Notes: generated by a model not told the origin, from the letters alone. A stretch of 64,000 bases of DNA from Paraperibacillus marinus (GCF_046237605.1 NZ_CP143542.1:4340001-4404000), one strand, 5' to 3'; shown: positions 16,696 to 25,970, numbered from the stretch's first letter. Program-made: numbers and translations.

Positions 16696-17433
16696 TTATA
16701 CCTTTTTACTCTTAACAATTAAAAATGAAGGCCGGCGAAACTCTTTAACAAGACTTGGCAAATGTGTTACTGCTTCTTCAGTCGGCATCGGCTCCATCAC
16801 TTTTTCGATGTGCAGCCCATTTTCAATAAGCGTATTTAGAATCGTCGACATGGTACGGTGATACATCATTACATGATCAACTAACCAATTCTGAGTACGT
16901 AAGCCTTCATCCTGATAATTGTCTACTGCATAATAGAGCAGGTTACCTTCCTGATCGGTGATCCAATTTTCTTTTCCCTTATTGGCTGTTACGATTGGAT
17001 GCTCCAGAGAAAACAATAAGGTTCCACCCTTGCCTAATGCCTTACTGATCTTCTTTATAAGATGCTGAAAATCTGCAATATAGTGAAATGCCAAAGAACT
17101 GCTGACAAAATCAATGTGGTCAGGAGGTACTGTCAGATCTTCAAAAGCAGCCTGCTTAAAAGTCAGACCCTCATGAATATGACGCTTCTTGGCACTGGCA
17201 ATCATGTTTGAAGAAATATCAATCCCAGTTACCTGTTTAGCACCCTGACTAATACAATGAGCTGCAAAGTCTCCCATTCCACAGCCAATGTCCAATACCA
17301 TTTTATTTTTTAGGGGTGGAAGCAGAGCAAAAAAGTTCGGCTGCTCAAGTAAATTGTTATAATTATTCTCTCGTGATCGTATCGCTTGGTATTTCTCGAA
17401 AAACGTTTTGTTATCATATATATTCTGTTTCAT
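16696..17433 (-). CDS. Class I SAM-dependent methyltransferase
   Basis: 245 residues. Motif I is VLDIGCGMGDFAAHC followed by VTGIDISSNMI (motif II acidic D), then FEDLTVPPDHIDFVSSSLAFHYI. This is the Methyltransf_11 type of small-molecule methyltransferase, related to UbiE/Tam-like proteins; the substrate is not readable. The start has only a modest ribosome site. It stands as a single gene between two terminators, with a low-GC gap upstream. Confidence 0.85.
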   Translation of the reverse strand: MKQNIYDNKTFFEKYQAIRSRENNYNNLLEQPNFFALLPPLKNKMVLDIGCGMGDFAAHCISQGAKQVTGIDISSNMIASAKKRHIHEGLTFKQAAFEDLTVPPDHIDFVSSSLAFHYIADFQHLIKKISKALGKGGTLLFSLEHPIVTANKGKENWITDQEGNLLYYAVDNYQDEGLRTQNWLVDHVMMYHRTMSTILNTLIENGLHIEKVMEPMPTEEAVTHLPSLVKEFRRPSFLIVKSKKV

Positions 17434-17592
17434 CTAGACCTTCATTTCACCATAACGTTATGAAGTATTTGCGCAAGTTAATTATCCCATCTATATAAAA
17501 GTAATAATAGACTTATATTTCAATTTTTGGTAGGATGTAGATAGAGGCATGTCTTCTTTAATAAACTTCATAAAAACTATATGAAAATAGTA

Positions 17593-17630
17593 AAAGGCAG
17601 AAATCACTTATGATTTCTGCCTTTATTTTT
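17593..17630. terminator. Bidirectional terminator
   Basis: AAAGGCAGAAATCA / TGATTTCTGCCTTT, a 14-bp perfect stem with a 4-nt loop and T-run on the plus side; also A-run on the other side, next to the yiaA stop. Confidence 0.88.
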
Positions 17631-17640
17631 AACGATTTTT

Positions 17641-18111
17641 TTAATCTCTTCCTCTGGCTACCTGTGTATCCCGGATATTCTTTTGAATCGTAATGGCCGC
17701 AAATACACTAAGAACAAAGGACATACCGTAAAATCCTTTTTCACTTAAAACAATGCTTCCGGCATTATAGAGGCCGATCGCCATTAGTGAAATAGCTACA
17801 ATAAGCGCAAACCAGCTGAGCCCGTAATAGATGCCCGAAACCGGAATATCCTCTTCCTTATCCCGTACAGCTTTCTGCAGGGATACCGCTGCATACAGAC
17901 CGAATATCAATACAGCAAAATAATACCCCTTCTCATTCAGCTGCATGTCGGCATTAAACAAGCCGATCAGATAAGCCGCAACTCCTACAACCAAAGCTGC
18001 CCAGCTGGCCCCCTTAAAGGCACCAGTCGGTTCCCCTTCTTTTCTTTCCACCTTGTTTTTCGGACGCTTTTCATCATTCATCTTTAACAAATTATCATTC
18101 AACTCAGACAT
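17641..18111 (-). CDS. YiaA/YiaB-type inner-membrane protein
   Basis: 156 residues: a charged cytosolic N-terminus of about 30 residues, then two copies of a two-helix YiaAB domain (GASWAALVVGVAAYLIGLFNADMQLNEKGYY and LSWFALIVAISLMAIGLYNAGSIVLSEKGFY), four membrane spans in all. The repeated WxALxVxxxxxxIGLxNA pattern marks internal duplication. No function is established for the family. GGGAGCGGCGA precedes the ATG. The 330-bp gap upstream holds an AT-rich promoter-like stretch and a hairpin at 18262-18280. Confidence 0.85.
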   Translation of the reverse strand: MSELNDNLLKMNDEKRPKNKVERKEGEPTGAFKGASWAALVVGVAAYLIGLFNADMQLNEKGYYFAVLIFGLYAAVSLQKAVRDKEEDIPVSGIYYGLSWFALIVAISLMAIGLYNAGSIVLSEKGFYGMSFVLSVFAAITIQKNIRDTQVARGRD

Positions 18112-18261
18112 TCGCCGCTCCCCTTTACTGTCATTCAGTTATGCTGATTCTTATGCTATGTATACAAAATATTATAACAGTAATTTACATATCTTGTTAA
18201 GATTGTATGGGTTTTATTCTTTGAGTGTAAAGAGTGAAAGGGGAGCAAATGGTTCACTAAA

Positions 18262-18280
18262 AAAGCGCCAGCAGGCGCCC
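18262..18280 (-). terminator. Probable terminator for the minus-strand dehydrogenase transcript
   Basis: GGCGCC-tgct-GGCGC stem followed by TTTTTT on the minus strand, about 160 bp beyond the dehydrogenase stop codon. Nothing else is seen between 18281 and 18442. Confidence 0.6.
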
Positions 18281-18442
18281 ACTCCAACAAACCTAATTTT
18301 ACCCTCCCGCCAATAGATCCTTACTTGTAAGAATCCAGGCCTGAGGCAAGACTAACCTGAAGCACGAAACCGGCATATGAGTTTCTTTTTTCGATGGAAA
18401 TAGTACAACTTTTGAATGGTTCAAGTGAGCAGCACTTCTTTT

Positions 18443-19711
18443 TTACTTCTTATAGACTTTTTTCATTCTATCTAGAATAAGACCATCAGACTTTTGGTTC
18501 TCACCTATTACAAAATCTGGCATATATTGAGTGATGTATTTCCCATAACCAATGTTCTTATCCTTTTCCAGTAATTCTTCAACATAAAATACACCATTGG
18601 GGATCGTATCTAATAACAACGTACAAATCCCTGCGTAAACACCACAAGCAACCTGAATATAAGTTGCATTTGATCCATATTTTTCAAATGTGAATTGACT
18701 GTTCATAACATTATACATAAATCGCTCTCTATCTTTGTACACAAGTAGAACTCCTACCAAGTCTTCTCCCTCTAATTCAGCCTCTGCAGGATCTAAAACT
18801 TTCAAGTTCCAATTCAATAAATCGTCTACACATTCAAGATTAGCCCGGATTGTTTGTGTTGTATAATCGTTTACTTTATATATGAACCCCGTTTCCATAT
18901 TATAAAGGGTTCCTAGACTTAAAACTTCCTCATGTGGCATTAAGCAGCCATAAAATTGGATATCCCCTAATGTAACCTTAAATTCTTGAGCATAAACCTC
19001 CTTATATAGATGAAGAGGTACTCCTCCCTTAACAAACATCGGATAATTTAATATTGCCTCATCTAAAAAACACTCTGGTGACCATGTAGTACATATAGTC
19101 TTCGCCAGAAGTGATTTTTCCTTATAGAATGTGGTATCTTTTTCGACAATATAACATGCTAGGGGTTTTTCATTAGGATGCATCGCCATTATGGAATAAG
19201 CCATCCATTGCACAACCCCAGGATTCATTCCAGAACAAACAATCCCTTTCATATTTGTAAACCTATTTTTAGCATCTTCAAATCGATAAAAACGTTCCAG
19301 CAAAGTAAATCCTTTTAGATTTTGATCTTCATCTACTTCTGTATTTTCTAAAGCTGTATTTACATAAAAAACCCCAAATTCATTACATATATCTAGAATA
19401 TCTATCGTATCTGCCCAAGATAAATCGACGATTAACAAAGTTTCAGTTTCACAGATATGTTTACGTACCTCTTCTAAGTCTGTAAGGTCGATCTGATTTA
19501 ATACTATTTGATTAATCAAGTTGGGACAAATTTCATTGTAGTAAGCAATATCCTTTTGTTCTATATCAATTAAGTGCAACGTAATTTGCTTTATCAATTT
19601 GTGTAGTGGATTAGTTGAATCTTTAATAGATTTATTCAATAATGACAACAATGCTCTTGCAACTCCACCAGCACTGCCAAAAATTGAAATTGCTGCGCCT
19701 ATACTCCTCAT
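18443..19711 (-). CDS. Saccharopine dehydrogenase / homospermidine synthase-like NAD(P)-binding protein
   Basis: 422 residues. The N-terminus is a Rossmann fold (ISIFGSAGGVARALLSLL), followed by a stretch where an aspartate-alanine loop normally binds cofactor, and SGMNPGVVQWMAY around residue 160, the GxNPGxV motif of the homospermidine-synthase/carboxynorspermidine-synthase branch. Members join amines or amino acids by reductive C-N bond formation; the substrate here is unknown. AAGGGATGG precedes the ATG. GC content is low compared with flanking genes. It diverges from a SET-domain gene over 286 bp of AT-rich DNA, suggesting that the two form one acquired unit. Confidence 0.72.
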   Translation of the reverse strand: MRSIGAAISIFGSAGGVARALLSLLNKSIKDSTNPLHKLIKQITLHLIDIEQKDIAYYNEICPNLINQIVLNQIDLTDLEEVRKHICETETLLIVDLSWADTIDILDICNEFGVFYVNTALENTEVDEDQNLKGFTLLERFYRFEDAKNRFTNMKGIVCSGMNPGVVQWMAYSIMAMHPNEKPLACYIVEKDTTFYKEKSLLAKTICTTWSPECFLDEAILNYPMFVKGGVPLHLYKEVYAQEFKVTLGDIQFYGCLMPHEEVLSLGTLYNMETGFIYKVNDYTTQTIRANLECVDDLLNWNLKVLDPAEAELEGEDLVGVLLVYKDRERFMYNVMNSQFTFEKYGSNATYIQVACGVYAGICTLLLDTIPNGVFYVEELLEKDKNIGYGKYITQYMPDFVIGENQKSDGLILDRMKKVYKK

Positions 19712-19997
19712 TTAATCCATCCCTTGCAAATTAATTATTTAAGTTTAGATTTATTAGCATATGAACAATAAGTTTGACAAGTGACGGCCGTGTCTATCCA
19801 TATCGTAAAATAAATTTTTGTCTTATTTCTAATGTTGATTATAAAAAAATGTACGACACATGATTGGAGTCTCCAATTGATAACTACTTACATAAATATA
19901 TTGGATATAGTCACCATGTATTTTTGTAAAACCATTTGCTTTTATCCTTAAAGGTTTATCTATAGATTTTTCACAGTATTTAAGGAGGAATAAAACT

Positions 19998-20597
19998 ATG
20001 ATACACCCCGATACAGAAATTCGATTTGTAAGTGAGGAAATCGGTGTTGGTCTGTTTGCAACAAAATTAATCCCCAAAGGAACCATTACCTGGATTAAAG
20101 ATGAATTAGATATCATTCTTAAAAAAGAGTACATTGAAAGTCTTGATGATGCACGAAAAGAGGTAATATATAAATATGCATATGAAGATAATGACACTGA
20201 ATATGTTCTTAATTGGGATCACGCAAGGTATATTAATCATAGTTTCAATCCCAATGTTGTAGATACAGCTTATGATTTTGAGTTAGCTGCGAGAGACATT
20301 CAACCTGGCGAACAATTAACATGTGATTATGGAACGCTGGGCGGGGATGAAAAGTTCGAAAGTATACCAGCAGAAGGATCATCAAGAACAAGAGTATATG
20401 CAAATGACTATTTAACTTATTATAAAGAGTGGGATAAAATGGCAATAGAAGCATTTAAGTATTTCAATAAGGTAGAACAACCACTAAAATATTTGATCCA
20501 CGAGAAATTTATGGATAAAGTAAATGCTGTTGCTAATGGAACTGCACCAATAGATTCCATCCTCACTTTATGGATTTATGACAATCCTGAAAAATAG
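19998..20597 (+). CDS. SET-domain protein (putative lysine methyltransferase)
   Basis: 199 residues with the SET core in order: GVGLFATKLIPKGTITW (N-SET), the pseudoknot segment YINHSFNPNV (N-H-S motif binding SAM), and LAARDIQPGEQLTCDYGTL with the catalytic-region tyrosine. There is no post-SET zinc cluster; about 70 residues follow of unknown fold. SET proteins transfer methyl groups to lysine side chains; bacterial examples act on host histones or on ribosomal and other proteins, and the target here is unknown. TAAGGAGGAATAAAACT before the ATG is a strong ribosome site. Divergent from the dehydrogenase-like gene. Confidence 0.82.
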   Translation: MIHPDTEIRFVSEEIGVGLFATKLIPKGTITWIKDELDIILKKEYIESLDDARKEVIYKYAYEDNDTEYVLNWDHARYINHSFNPNVVDTAYDFELAARDIQPGEQLTCDYGTLGGDEKFESIPAEGSSRTRVYANDYLTYYKEWDKMAIEAFKYFNKVEQPLKYLIHEKFMDKVNAVANGTAPIDSILTLWIYDNPEK

Positions 20598-21021
20598 GGG
20601 TTTTTGTGTAAATGGGTTTTCACTTCGCTATATGTAAAGGCTTTAATTGGAGTGGCGGGGAGATAGGCTATGAATCGAGCGATGCCTTTGTTTTTAGAAG
20701 GTATCGCCCAATCGCCGGAAATCATGCCCAGAGGCTCCATGTCAAGCCGGATCCATGCTTTGGTCAAGCGGAAAGCTCAGCTTCTCATCGATTCCCAAAT
20801 AAATGGCTAACTGTGATGGCGGTGATACCCTTCAATCGCATTTGTAGTATAATGAGCCTTCTCAAAAAATCCCCACCTTCTTTCAACTATACGAAACAAA
20901 AAAAATCCTCATTAAGAGGATTTATTTACTGAGTAAAGGGTATGCATTGGTACTTGTTAGTCGTTTCTTAAACTTTTAATACGAACAAATTGGTAAGAAG
21001 TCATTCTATAGAGTATTCGAA
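20598..21021. other. AT-rich intergenic DNA without a supported gene
   Basis: Several short frames on both strands show uneven amino-acid use and no start with a ribosome site. A minus-strand stretch at about 20600-20830 could be a decayed membrane-protein gene (frames interrupted by stops), but no family is recognised. Confidence 0.4.
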
Positions 21022-21048
21022 CATCATTTACTTATGATACGGTTCACC
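21022..21048 (-). other. rlmH-end repeat (candidate SCC-type att site, leftmost)
   Basis: On the minus strand this reads the last codons of rlmH (G-E-P-Y-H-K-stop) plus a few bases, 23 of 27 identical to the genuine rlmH end at 25992-26018. The sequence on either side is unrelated to rlmH. Confidence 0.65.
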
Positions 21049-21091
21049 TCAAATGGTTCTACCAAGTAAATCTAATCAAGACTTTTCCATT

Positions 21092-21310
21092 TAATTATAC
21101 TCCGCCTTCAAAACTTCAAGCTTATACCAAGTAAATGGTCCATCCTCCAATTGCCAGGTCACATTCAACTTTACAGGTATTCTGATTCCATCCATTACTC
21201 CATAAGCTTTCGCTTCACCAATACATTCTAGGGTGTCCACCTTCCCTGGTTTAGCCATTTTCTCCATTTCTGTAGGCGCTAACTTCGTAGGGATGGTCTC
21301 CGAGACTTCC
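21092..21310 (-). pseudogene. C-terminal remnant of a DUF6920/DUF6544-type protein
   Basis: About 72 codons are readable (EVSETIPTKLAPTEMEKM ... DGPFTWYKLEVLKAEYN, stop at 21094-21092). Just upstream an in-frame TAG interrupts the frame and the N-terminal two thirds are missing. The family is widespread in Bacillaceae and of unknown function; the assignment is from memory of its C-terminal WYKLEVLK-like end and is tentative. Confidence 0.55.
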
Positions 21311-21349
21311 TAGATCCAAAACTTCAAAAAGAATAGGTGGGAGAATGAA

Positions 21350-21684
21350 ATGGAAAAAATCAATGTTAATCAAGTAGAGCCCATTGGCATGTCATTTTAT
21401 GAAATGAAGAAACTTTTCATAAATAAAGGGAATTTTAAAGAAGTGAGCATGTCATTTCACTTACACCAGGTGAAAGAGTTCCAGCTGTGGGTATGAGCTG
21501 TCATGATGAGGATGAGTACTCTTACATATTCAGTGGAAAAGTGGAAACTTATTGTAATGGTGAATACAGTGTAGAAATGGCTGGAGATGCAACACTGATC
21601 CCAGCTGGTGAGGAGCACTGGTGCATTAATACTAGCAGTGAACCTTGTATGCTCGTTTGCTTTATGGTAAAAAAAGCAGAATAG
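21350..21684 (+). pseudogene. Cupin-domain protein gene, frameshifted
   Basis: The ATG at 21350 follows GGTGGGAGAATGAA and gives MEKINVNQVEPIGMSFYEMKKLF, which then runs to an early stop. In another frame from about 21457 on the text is SLTPGERVPAVGMSCHDEDEYSYIFSGKVE to 21684, with typical cupin motifs (GxxxxxHxxDEYSYIxxG; PAGEEHWCIN). Joining the two needs a single-base correction near 21455-21470. The intact protein would be about 110 residues, a small one-domain cupin of unknown role. Confidence 0.7.
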
Positions 21685-21889
21685 TCATTTAAATGGTCTA
21701 TTTCAAAATCGCGTTTATATCAATGAAATTATCAAATAGGCATAATCAGCAAGTTTAATGAAGAAAAAGAAATTGCAATATCTATGTAGTAAAATATTTC
21801 ATCAATGTTTTTCATTTAGAAACTATTGCTGATACTACTTCTAGCGATTGCTACTATCTAAAATTTATTAAAAAAAGCCGACTTGCCTC

Positions 21890-22103
21890 CAGACAATGTT
21901 ATTATCCCCTTTAAGTAGACATTCAAAAAAACCTTCATGGTACCATGGAGTTAAGAATGATACTTGGAGGGGATTTTTCTATGGCCAAGAAAGGACAACA
22001 ATTTGAACGGTATTCAAATGAATTCAAACAAAAGACAGTAATGGTCTACGTTAATGGATCTAAAAGTTATAAGGTCATAAGGTTATATCTTCCATACTAT
22101 TAA
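21890..22103 (+). mobile_element. IS3-family (IS150-like) remnant: left end and start of orfA
   Basis: A sequence starting near TTGCCTCCAGACAATG resembles the terminal inverted repeat of IS3/IS150-group elements. The frame at 21981-22103 gives MAKKGQQFERYSNEFK, the start of an orfA helix-turn-helix protein, and stops after 40 codons. The rest of orfA, all of orfB and the right end are gone. The DNA from 21685 to 21889 shows no gene. Confidence 0.65.
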
Positions 22104-22226
22104 CACCTCATTCACATCTTTATAAATACTAAATTCCACTGATGCTTAGAAACTATAGGCTAAAAGTAATTATTTTAAGCCACTACTAATAACGGGTATA
22201 CTAATAAGGAAAGGATGTGGTTGATT

Positions 22227-23255
22227 ATGAACACAATGAAGGCGGTAGGATTAACTCGTTACCTTCCAATTGACAACCCCCAAAGCCTGGTGGACGTAGT
22301 GGTAGAAAAACCAAAAGCAACGGGTCGCGACATTTTGGTCAAAGTTGCGGCCATATCAGTAAACCCTGTTGATACAAAGGTAAGGGCTCCTAAGGAAAGA
22401 GTTGAGGAAGTCCCTAAAATTCTAGGTTGGGATGTAGCAGGAGTCGTCGAAGAAACAGGACCGGACTGTTCATTGTTTCGTCCAGGGGATGAAGTTTTTT
22501 ATGCTGGAAGTATTGCACGACAAGGCGGAAACAGTGAATACCATCTGGTCGATGAACGAATCGTTGGACGCAAACCTGTTTCCTTAAGTTTTGTGGAAGC
22601 CGCGGCTCTTCCCCTAACCTCCATTACAGCTTGGGAAGCGTTATTTACCCGTATGTCGATTTCCCAGGATCCGGGCGCTAACAAAGGAAAGGCTCTGCTG
22701 ATCATTGGCGCAGCCGGGGGGGTAGGTTCCATTGCTACTCAGCTTGCCAAACAAGCGGGGCTTACTGTAATTGGGACTGCTTCCCGATCGGAAACTGTTA
22801 GCTGGGTTAAATCAATGGGCGCGGACTATACCATTAATCACCATGACCCGCTCCTTCCACAACTTCAAGCAATTGGATTTACAAATGTTCCGTACATTTT
22901 TTGCCTGAATGCTTTGGAAAAACACTGGGCCGGTATTAGCGAAGCTATTTCTCCGCAAGGAGTTGTGTGCGCAATTGATGATCCAACCTCTCCGCTGGAC
23001 CTCAAATTGCTTAAGCAAAAAAGCGTCACCTTCGTGTGGGAGTTTATGTTCACTCGCCCTGTTTACGAAACAGATGATATGATTGAGCAGCATCTTTTGC
23101 TTAATCGTATTGCTGATGCTGTGGACCATCAAGAATTGAGGACAACATTGGCTGAAGTCATTGGACCGATCTCAGCAGAAAATCTCCGTCAAGCCCACAA
23201 AATTTTGGAGAGCAATAGGACGATTGGTAAGATTGTACTAGAAGGTTTTGTTTGA
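22227..23255 (+). CDS. Zinc-type alcohol dehydrogenase-like / quinone oxidoreductase-family protein
   Basis: 342 residues, medium-chain dehydrogenase superfamily: a GroES-like N-terminal domain (VEKPKATGRDILVKVAAISVNPVDTKVRA, GWDVAGVVEETGPD) and a Rossmann domain (LLIIGAAGGVGSIATQLAKQAG). No catalytic-zinc Cys/His set is evident, which fits the NADPH-dependent quinone-oxidoreductase branch. The frame opens at 22215, but the ATG at 22227 (MNTMKAVGLTRYLP) is better spaced from GGAAAGGA. It lies between two rlmH-end repeats and is probably cargo. The substrate is unknown. Confidence 0.85.
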   Translation: MNTMKAVGLTRYLPIDNPQSLVDVVVEKPKATGRDILVKVAAISVNPVDTKVRAPKERVEEVPKILGWDVAGVVEETGPDCSLFRPGDEVFYAGSIARQGGNSEYHLVDERIVGRKPVSLSFVEAAALPLTSITAWEALFTRMSISQDPGANKGKALLIIGAAGGVGSIATQLAKQAGLTVIGTASRSETVSWVKSMGADYTINHHDPLLPQLQAIGFTNVPYIFCLNALEKHWAGISEAISPQGVVCAIDDPTSPLDLKLLKQKSVTFVWEFMFTRPVYETDDMIEQHLLLNRIADAVDHQELRTTLAEVIGPISAENLRQAHKILESNRTIGKIVLEGFV

Positions 23256-23337
23256 AAACCTGGTTGCAGAGTGTATAAAGAAACAATGAGATTTCCCGAT
23301 AAATCGGTATTTCAATAATTGTAATTGGATATAAAAA

Positions 23338-23371
23338 TAAAGCCGGCTGCTGATCGCAGCCGGCTTTATTT
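23338..23371 (+). terminator. Rho-independent terminator
   Basis: AAAGCCGGCTGC / GCAGCCGGCTTT, a 12-bp perfect stem with 5-nt loop, after the oxidoreductase gene. From here to 23640 there are only rlmH-end repeats and AT-rich DNA. Confidence 0.88.
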
Positions 23372-23382
23372 ACACAAAGAAA

Positions 23383-23407
23383 CTTCCTTTACTTATGAAA
23401 TGGTTCT
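23383..23407 (-). other. Degenerate rlmH-end repeat
   Basis: Minus strand reads K-E-P-F-H-K-stop; TTTACTTATGA is shared with the rlmH end, but other positions differ. Weaker than its neighbour 80 bp to the right. Confidence 0.4.
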
Positions 23408-23462
23408 TTTATAAATAGATTAAGTGTTATTCAATGTTTAGAATCTTATATTCCCACAAATA

Positions 23463-23489
23463 CCTCATTTACTTATGATAAGGTTCTCC
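23463..23489 (-). other. rlmH-end repeat (candidate SCC-type att site, middle)
   Basis: 25 of 27 bases match the true rlmH end at 25992-26018, reading G-E-P-Y-H-K-stop on the minus strand; similarity to rlmH stops on either side of this block. Confidence 0.7.
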
Positions 23490-23640
23490 GTAACGAATAA
23501 ATGATGTTATAAAACCATGAATATATTTTATTTTTCATTTAAAGATTTACTTTACCACAGTCAAAACTAATACCTGTTTCATTTTATTTGCCATTTTTCA
23601 ACGTTGAAATCTTTTACTTTTGAGTAAATAATCTTGGTGT

Positions 23641-24510
23641 CTAAAAAAGTTTTAAAAATTCTTTTGCTGCTTTTGATAAGTAACTATTCTTCCTCCAAAT
23701 TACTTTAGGTTCAGATATTAAGGTCTGATCCTTTAGCTGAATGACTCTCAATCCTCCCAATGAATGGAGGGATAATAATGAGAGTGGTAAGATCGTTGCA
23801 CCAAACCCCGATGAAACGAGACCAAGTAACATAATTAAATCCTGACATTCGCACAGTATATTTGGTTCTAAATCTAACCGTTTAAATTCATTGACAATTT
23901 GTCCATACGCACCTAAACCATAGTTTGGTCGTAGAAGAATCAATGGCAAATCGATGATTTCCTCTAACCTGCATTGTTCTGATCCACTCCACGTCCATTT
24001 TTCAGGTAAAACAAGCACATATGGGTCACTTTCCAATGTCATTTGAGAGATACTTTTTTCTGTTATTGGACTATTTGTTATCGCAATCTCAATCTGACGT
24101 TCAGATAACATTTTTATGAGATGAATCGTTTCACCTTCCCATACTTTGAAAGTAAGACCAGGATTTTTCTCACGAATATCTACCACTTTAGAAAGAATTA
24201 AAGATGCACAATAAAGATTGGATCCAACAGATAAAATCCCACTGGCGTCTTTCCTCAATTCTTGAACTTCAACCATTGTTTCATCAAGTTTATTTAAAAG
24301 TTCTTTTGCTCGAAGAAGTAATCTTTCCCCCTCCAAGGTTAAATTAAGACTTTTGTTATCTCGATCAAATAAAATGACGCCTAGCTCTTCTTCCATTTGT
24401 TTGAGTTGTCTACTCAAAGGGGGTTGAGCAATATTTAATTTCTTTGCAGCAGTCGTAATATTACCTTCTTCTGCTATAGTGACAAAATATTTTAACTGTC
24501 GAATATCCAA
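23641..24510 (-). CDS. LysR-family transcription regulator
   Basis: 289 residues. The winged HTH is at residues 1-60 (LKYFVTIAEEGNITTAAKKLNIAQPPLSRQLKQMEEELGVILFDR), followed by a periplasmic-binding-like effector domain (about 90-289, with PLILLRPNYGLGAYG). It diverges from a BenE-type permease; LysR regulators normally control such a divergent neighbour in response to its substrate. The pair fills the segment between two rlmH-end repeats. The base composition is AT-rich, like the rest of the accessory stretch. The effector is unknown; an aromatic acid is a guess from the permease family. Confidence 0.87.
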   Translation of the reverse strand: MDIRQLKYFVTIAEEGNITTAAKKLNIAQPPLSRQLKQMEEELGVILFDRDNKSLNLTLEGERLLLRAKELLNKLDETMVEVQELRKDASGILSVGSNLYCASLILSKVVDIREKNPGLTFKVWEGETIHLIKMLSERQIEIAITNSPITEKSISQMTLESDPYVLVLPEKWTWSGSEQCRLEEIIDLPLILLRPNYGLGAYGQIVNEFKRLDLEPNILCECQDLIMLLGLVSSGFGATILPLSLLSLHSLGGLRVIQLKDQTLISEPKVIWRKNSYLSKAAKEFLKLF

Positions 24511-24629
24511 TATGAAACCTCCATCATACCCAAAAGGTATAGTAAAAAGACAAAACAGATATTTTAAGTATTGATAAATTGAGTATACACTGAGATGTAG
24601 TGTAATTCATTAGTTGAAGGAGTGTGACT

Positions 24630-25895
24630 TTGTTGTTCATAAAAAATACCATACAATTTCCAAAGCTTTTATCGGTTGGGAATATATCGAATGGATTTGT
24701 GGCCTGGCTTTTTGGTTCAGCAGGACCATTATTAATTGTTTTACAAGCTGCTGCAAAAGGTCATTTGTCTGGCAGCATAACCAGCTCATGGATTTTCGCC
24801 ATTTATGGAATGGGGGGACTCCTAACGCTCATCGTCTCCTTATATTATGGGCAACCCATAGGCTATGCCTTTTCAATACCTGGAGCCATTCTTGTCGGCT
24901 CAAGCTTAACCCATTATTCTTTCAACCAAGTGGTTGGTGCCTATATTATAACCGGGATCCTTATTTTTCTTTTAGGATTATCTGGCATTGTTACAAAAAT
25001 GATGAAGGTTTTGCCTATGCCAGTTATGATGGGGATGGTGTCAGGCGTCTTACTCCCTTTCGGAACTGAAATGATCGGCTCGGTTGTAAAAAATCCTTTA
25101 CTCAACGGAATCCCGTTACTTGTCTTTCTTGCTCTTTCTTTTTTCTTACGATTTTCAAAAAAGTTTCCGCCTATATTAGGGGCGATCATTGCAGCAATTC
25201 TTTGTCTTAAATTTTTGCCGAACGTTTCTGTACAGCCTCTCCATATAACAATGGGCATTCCCCATTTTGTCATCCCATCATTTAGTTTTTCCGTTGTAGG
25301 GGAACTTGTCATTCCATTACTCTTAACGGTTATTGCTATTCAAAATGCCCAAGGGATTGCTATTTTAGAAACCCATGGCTATCGTCCACCGATCAATGCC
25401 ATGACCAATTGGAGCGGAATCGGTACCATTATAAATGCTTTTTTTGGGGGCCACCCAGCCTGTATTGCAGGTCCCATGACGGGCTTACTTGTTAACAAAG
25501 AATCAGGCAAACTTGAACATAGGTATGTCGCTGCTATTGTATTAGGAGTATTATCTTGTCTATTAGCTCTATTCTCTCCAATAGCTTCGCAAATTCCACA
25601 TGTCATTCCTGCCTCATTAATTCAATTACTAGGTGGCGTCGCCATGATTAGTGTACTGGTTGACTCTTTGAAAATGAGTTTCTCTGGTCCATTCAAATCA
25701 GGAGCCCTCTTTTCCTTTATAATCACAATCTCTGGGATCTCTATTCTCCATATCGGAGCGCCATTCTGGGGTCTGGTTGGGGGTACCTTAGCCACCGTGT
25801 TCTTGGATAAACAAGATTTTTATAAATCCGAATCAAGTGACCAAAACTATGAAACTAACTTGAGTGAAGCTCTTTGCAAGGACAAAATTTCCTAA
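24630..25895 (+). CDS. BenE-family (benzoate/H+ symporter-like) permease
   Basis: About 421 residues with eleven to twelve predicted membrane helices. The BenE signature is seen in the central repeats (GYAFSIPGAILVGSSLTHYSFNQVVGAYI, VLPMPVMMGMVSGVLLPFG, and NAFFGGHPACIAGPMTGLLV). E. coli/Acinetobacter BenE transports benzoate, but many homologs have unknown substrates. The frame allows a GTG at 24624, but AAGGAG at 24617-24622 is then too close, and the TTG at 24630 is 7 nt away, so TTG is preferred. Divergent from the LysR gene, likely its regulator. Confidence 0.83.
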   Translation: MLFIKNTIQFPKLLSVGNISNGFVAWLFGSAGPLLIVLQAAAKGHLSGSITSSWIFAIYGMGGLLTLIVSLYYGQPIGYAFSIPGAILVGSSLTHYSFNQVVGAYIITGILIFLLGLSGIVTKMMKVLPMPVMMGMVSGVLLPFGTEMIGSVVKNPLLNGIPLLVFLALSFFLRFSKKFPPILGAIIAAILCLKFLPNVSVQPLHITMGIPHFVIPSFSFSVVGELVIPLLLTVIAIQNAQGIAILETHGYRPPINAMTNWSGIGTIINAFFGGHPACIAGPMTGLLVNKESGKLEHRYVAAIVLGVLSCLLALFSPIASQIPHVIPASLIQLLGGVAMISVLVDSLKMSFSGPFKSGALFSFIITISGISILHIGAPFWGLVGGTLATVFLDKQDFYKSESSDQNYETNLSEALCKDKIS

Positions 25896-25938
25896 CACCG
25901 TTTCTTTAGACCTCGGATACATCTCATGACAAAATAAA

Positions 25939-25970
25939 TGACACCTAGACATAGTGAGTCTAGGTGTCAA
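25939..25970. terminator. Bidirectional terminator between BenE and rlmH
   Basis: TGACACCTAGA / TCTAGGTGTCA stem with a 10-nt loop between convergent genes. Confidence 0.85.

Noticed and set aside
18437..18455. A further rlmH-end repeat at the stop of the dehydrogenase gene
   Set aside because: Only TATAAG..GTAAA-like similarity; too weak to count as an att site.
20576..20932. Short frames on both strands after the SET gene
   Set aside because: No ribosome site and no recognisable domain; the possible old gene on the minus strand is interrupted by stops.
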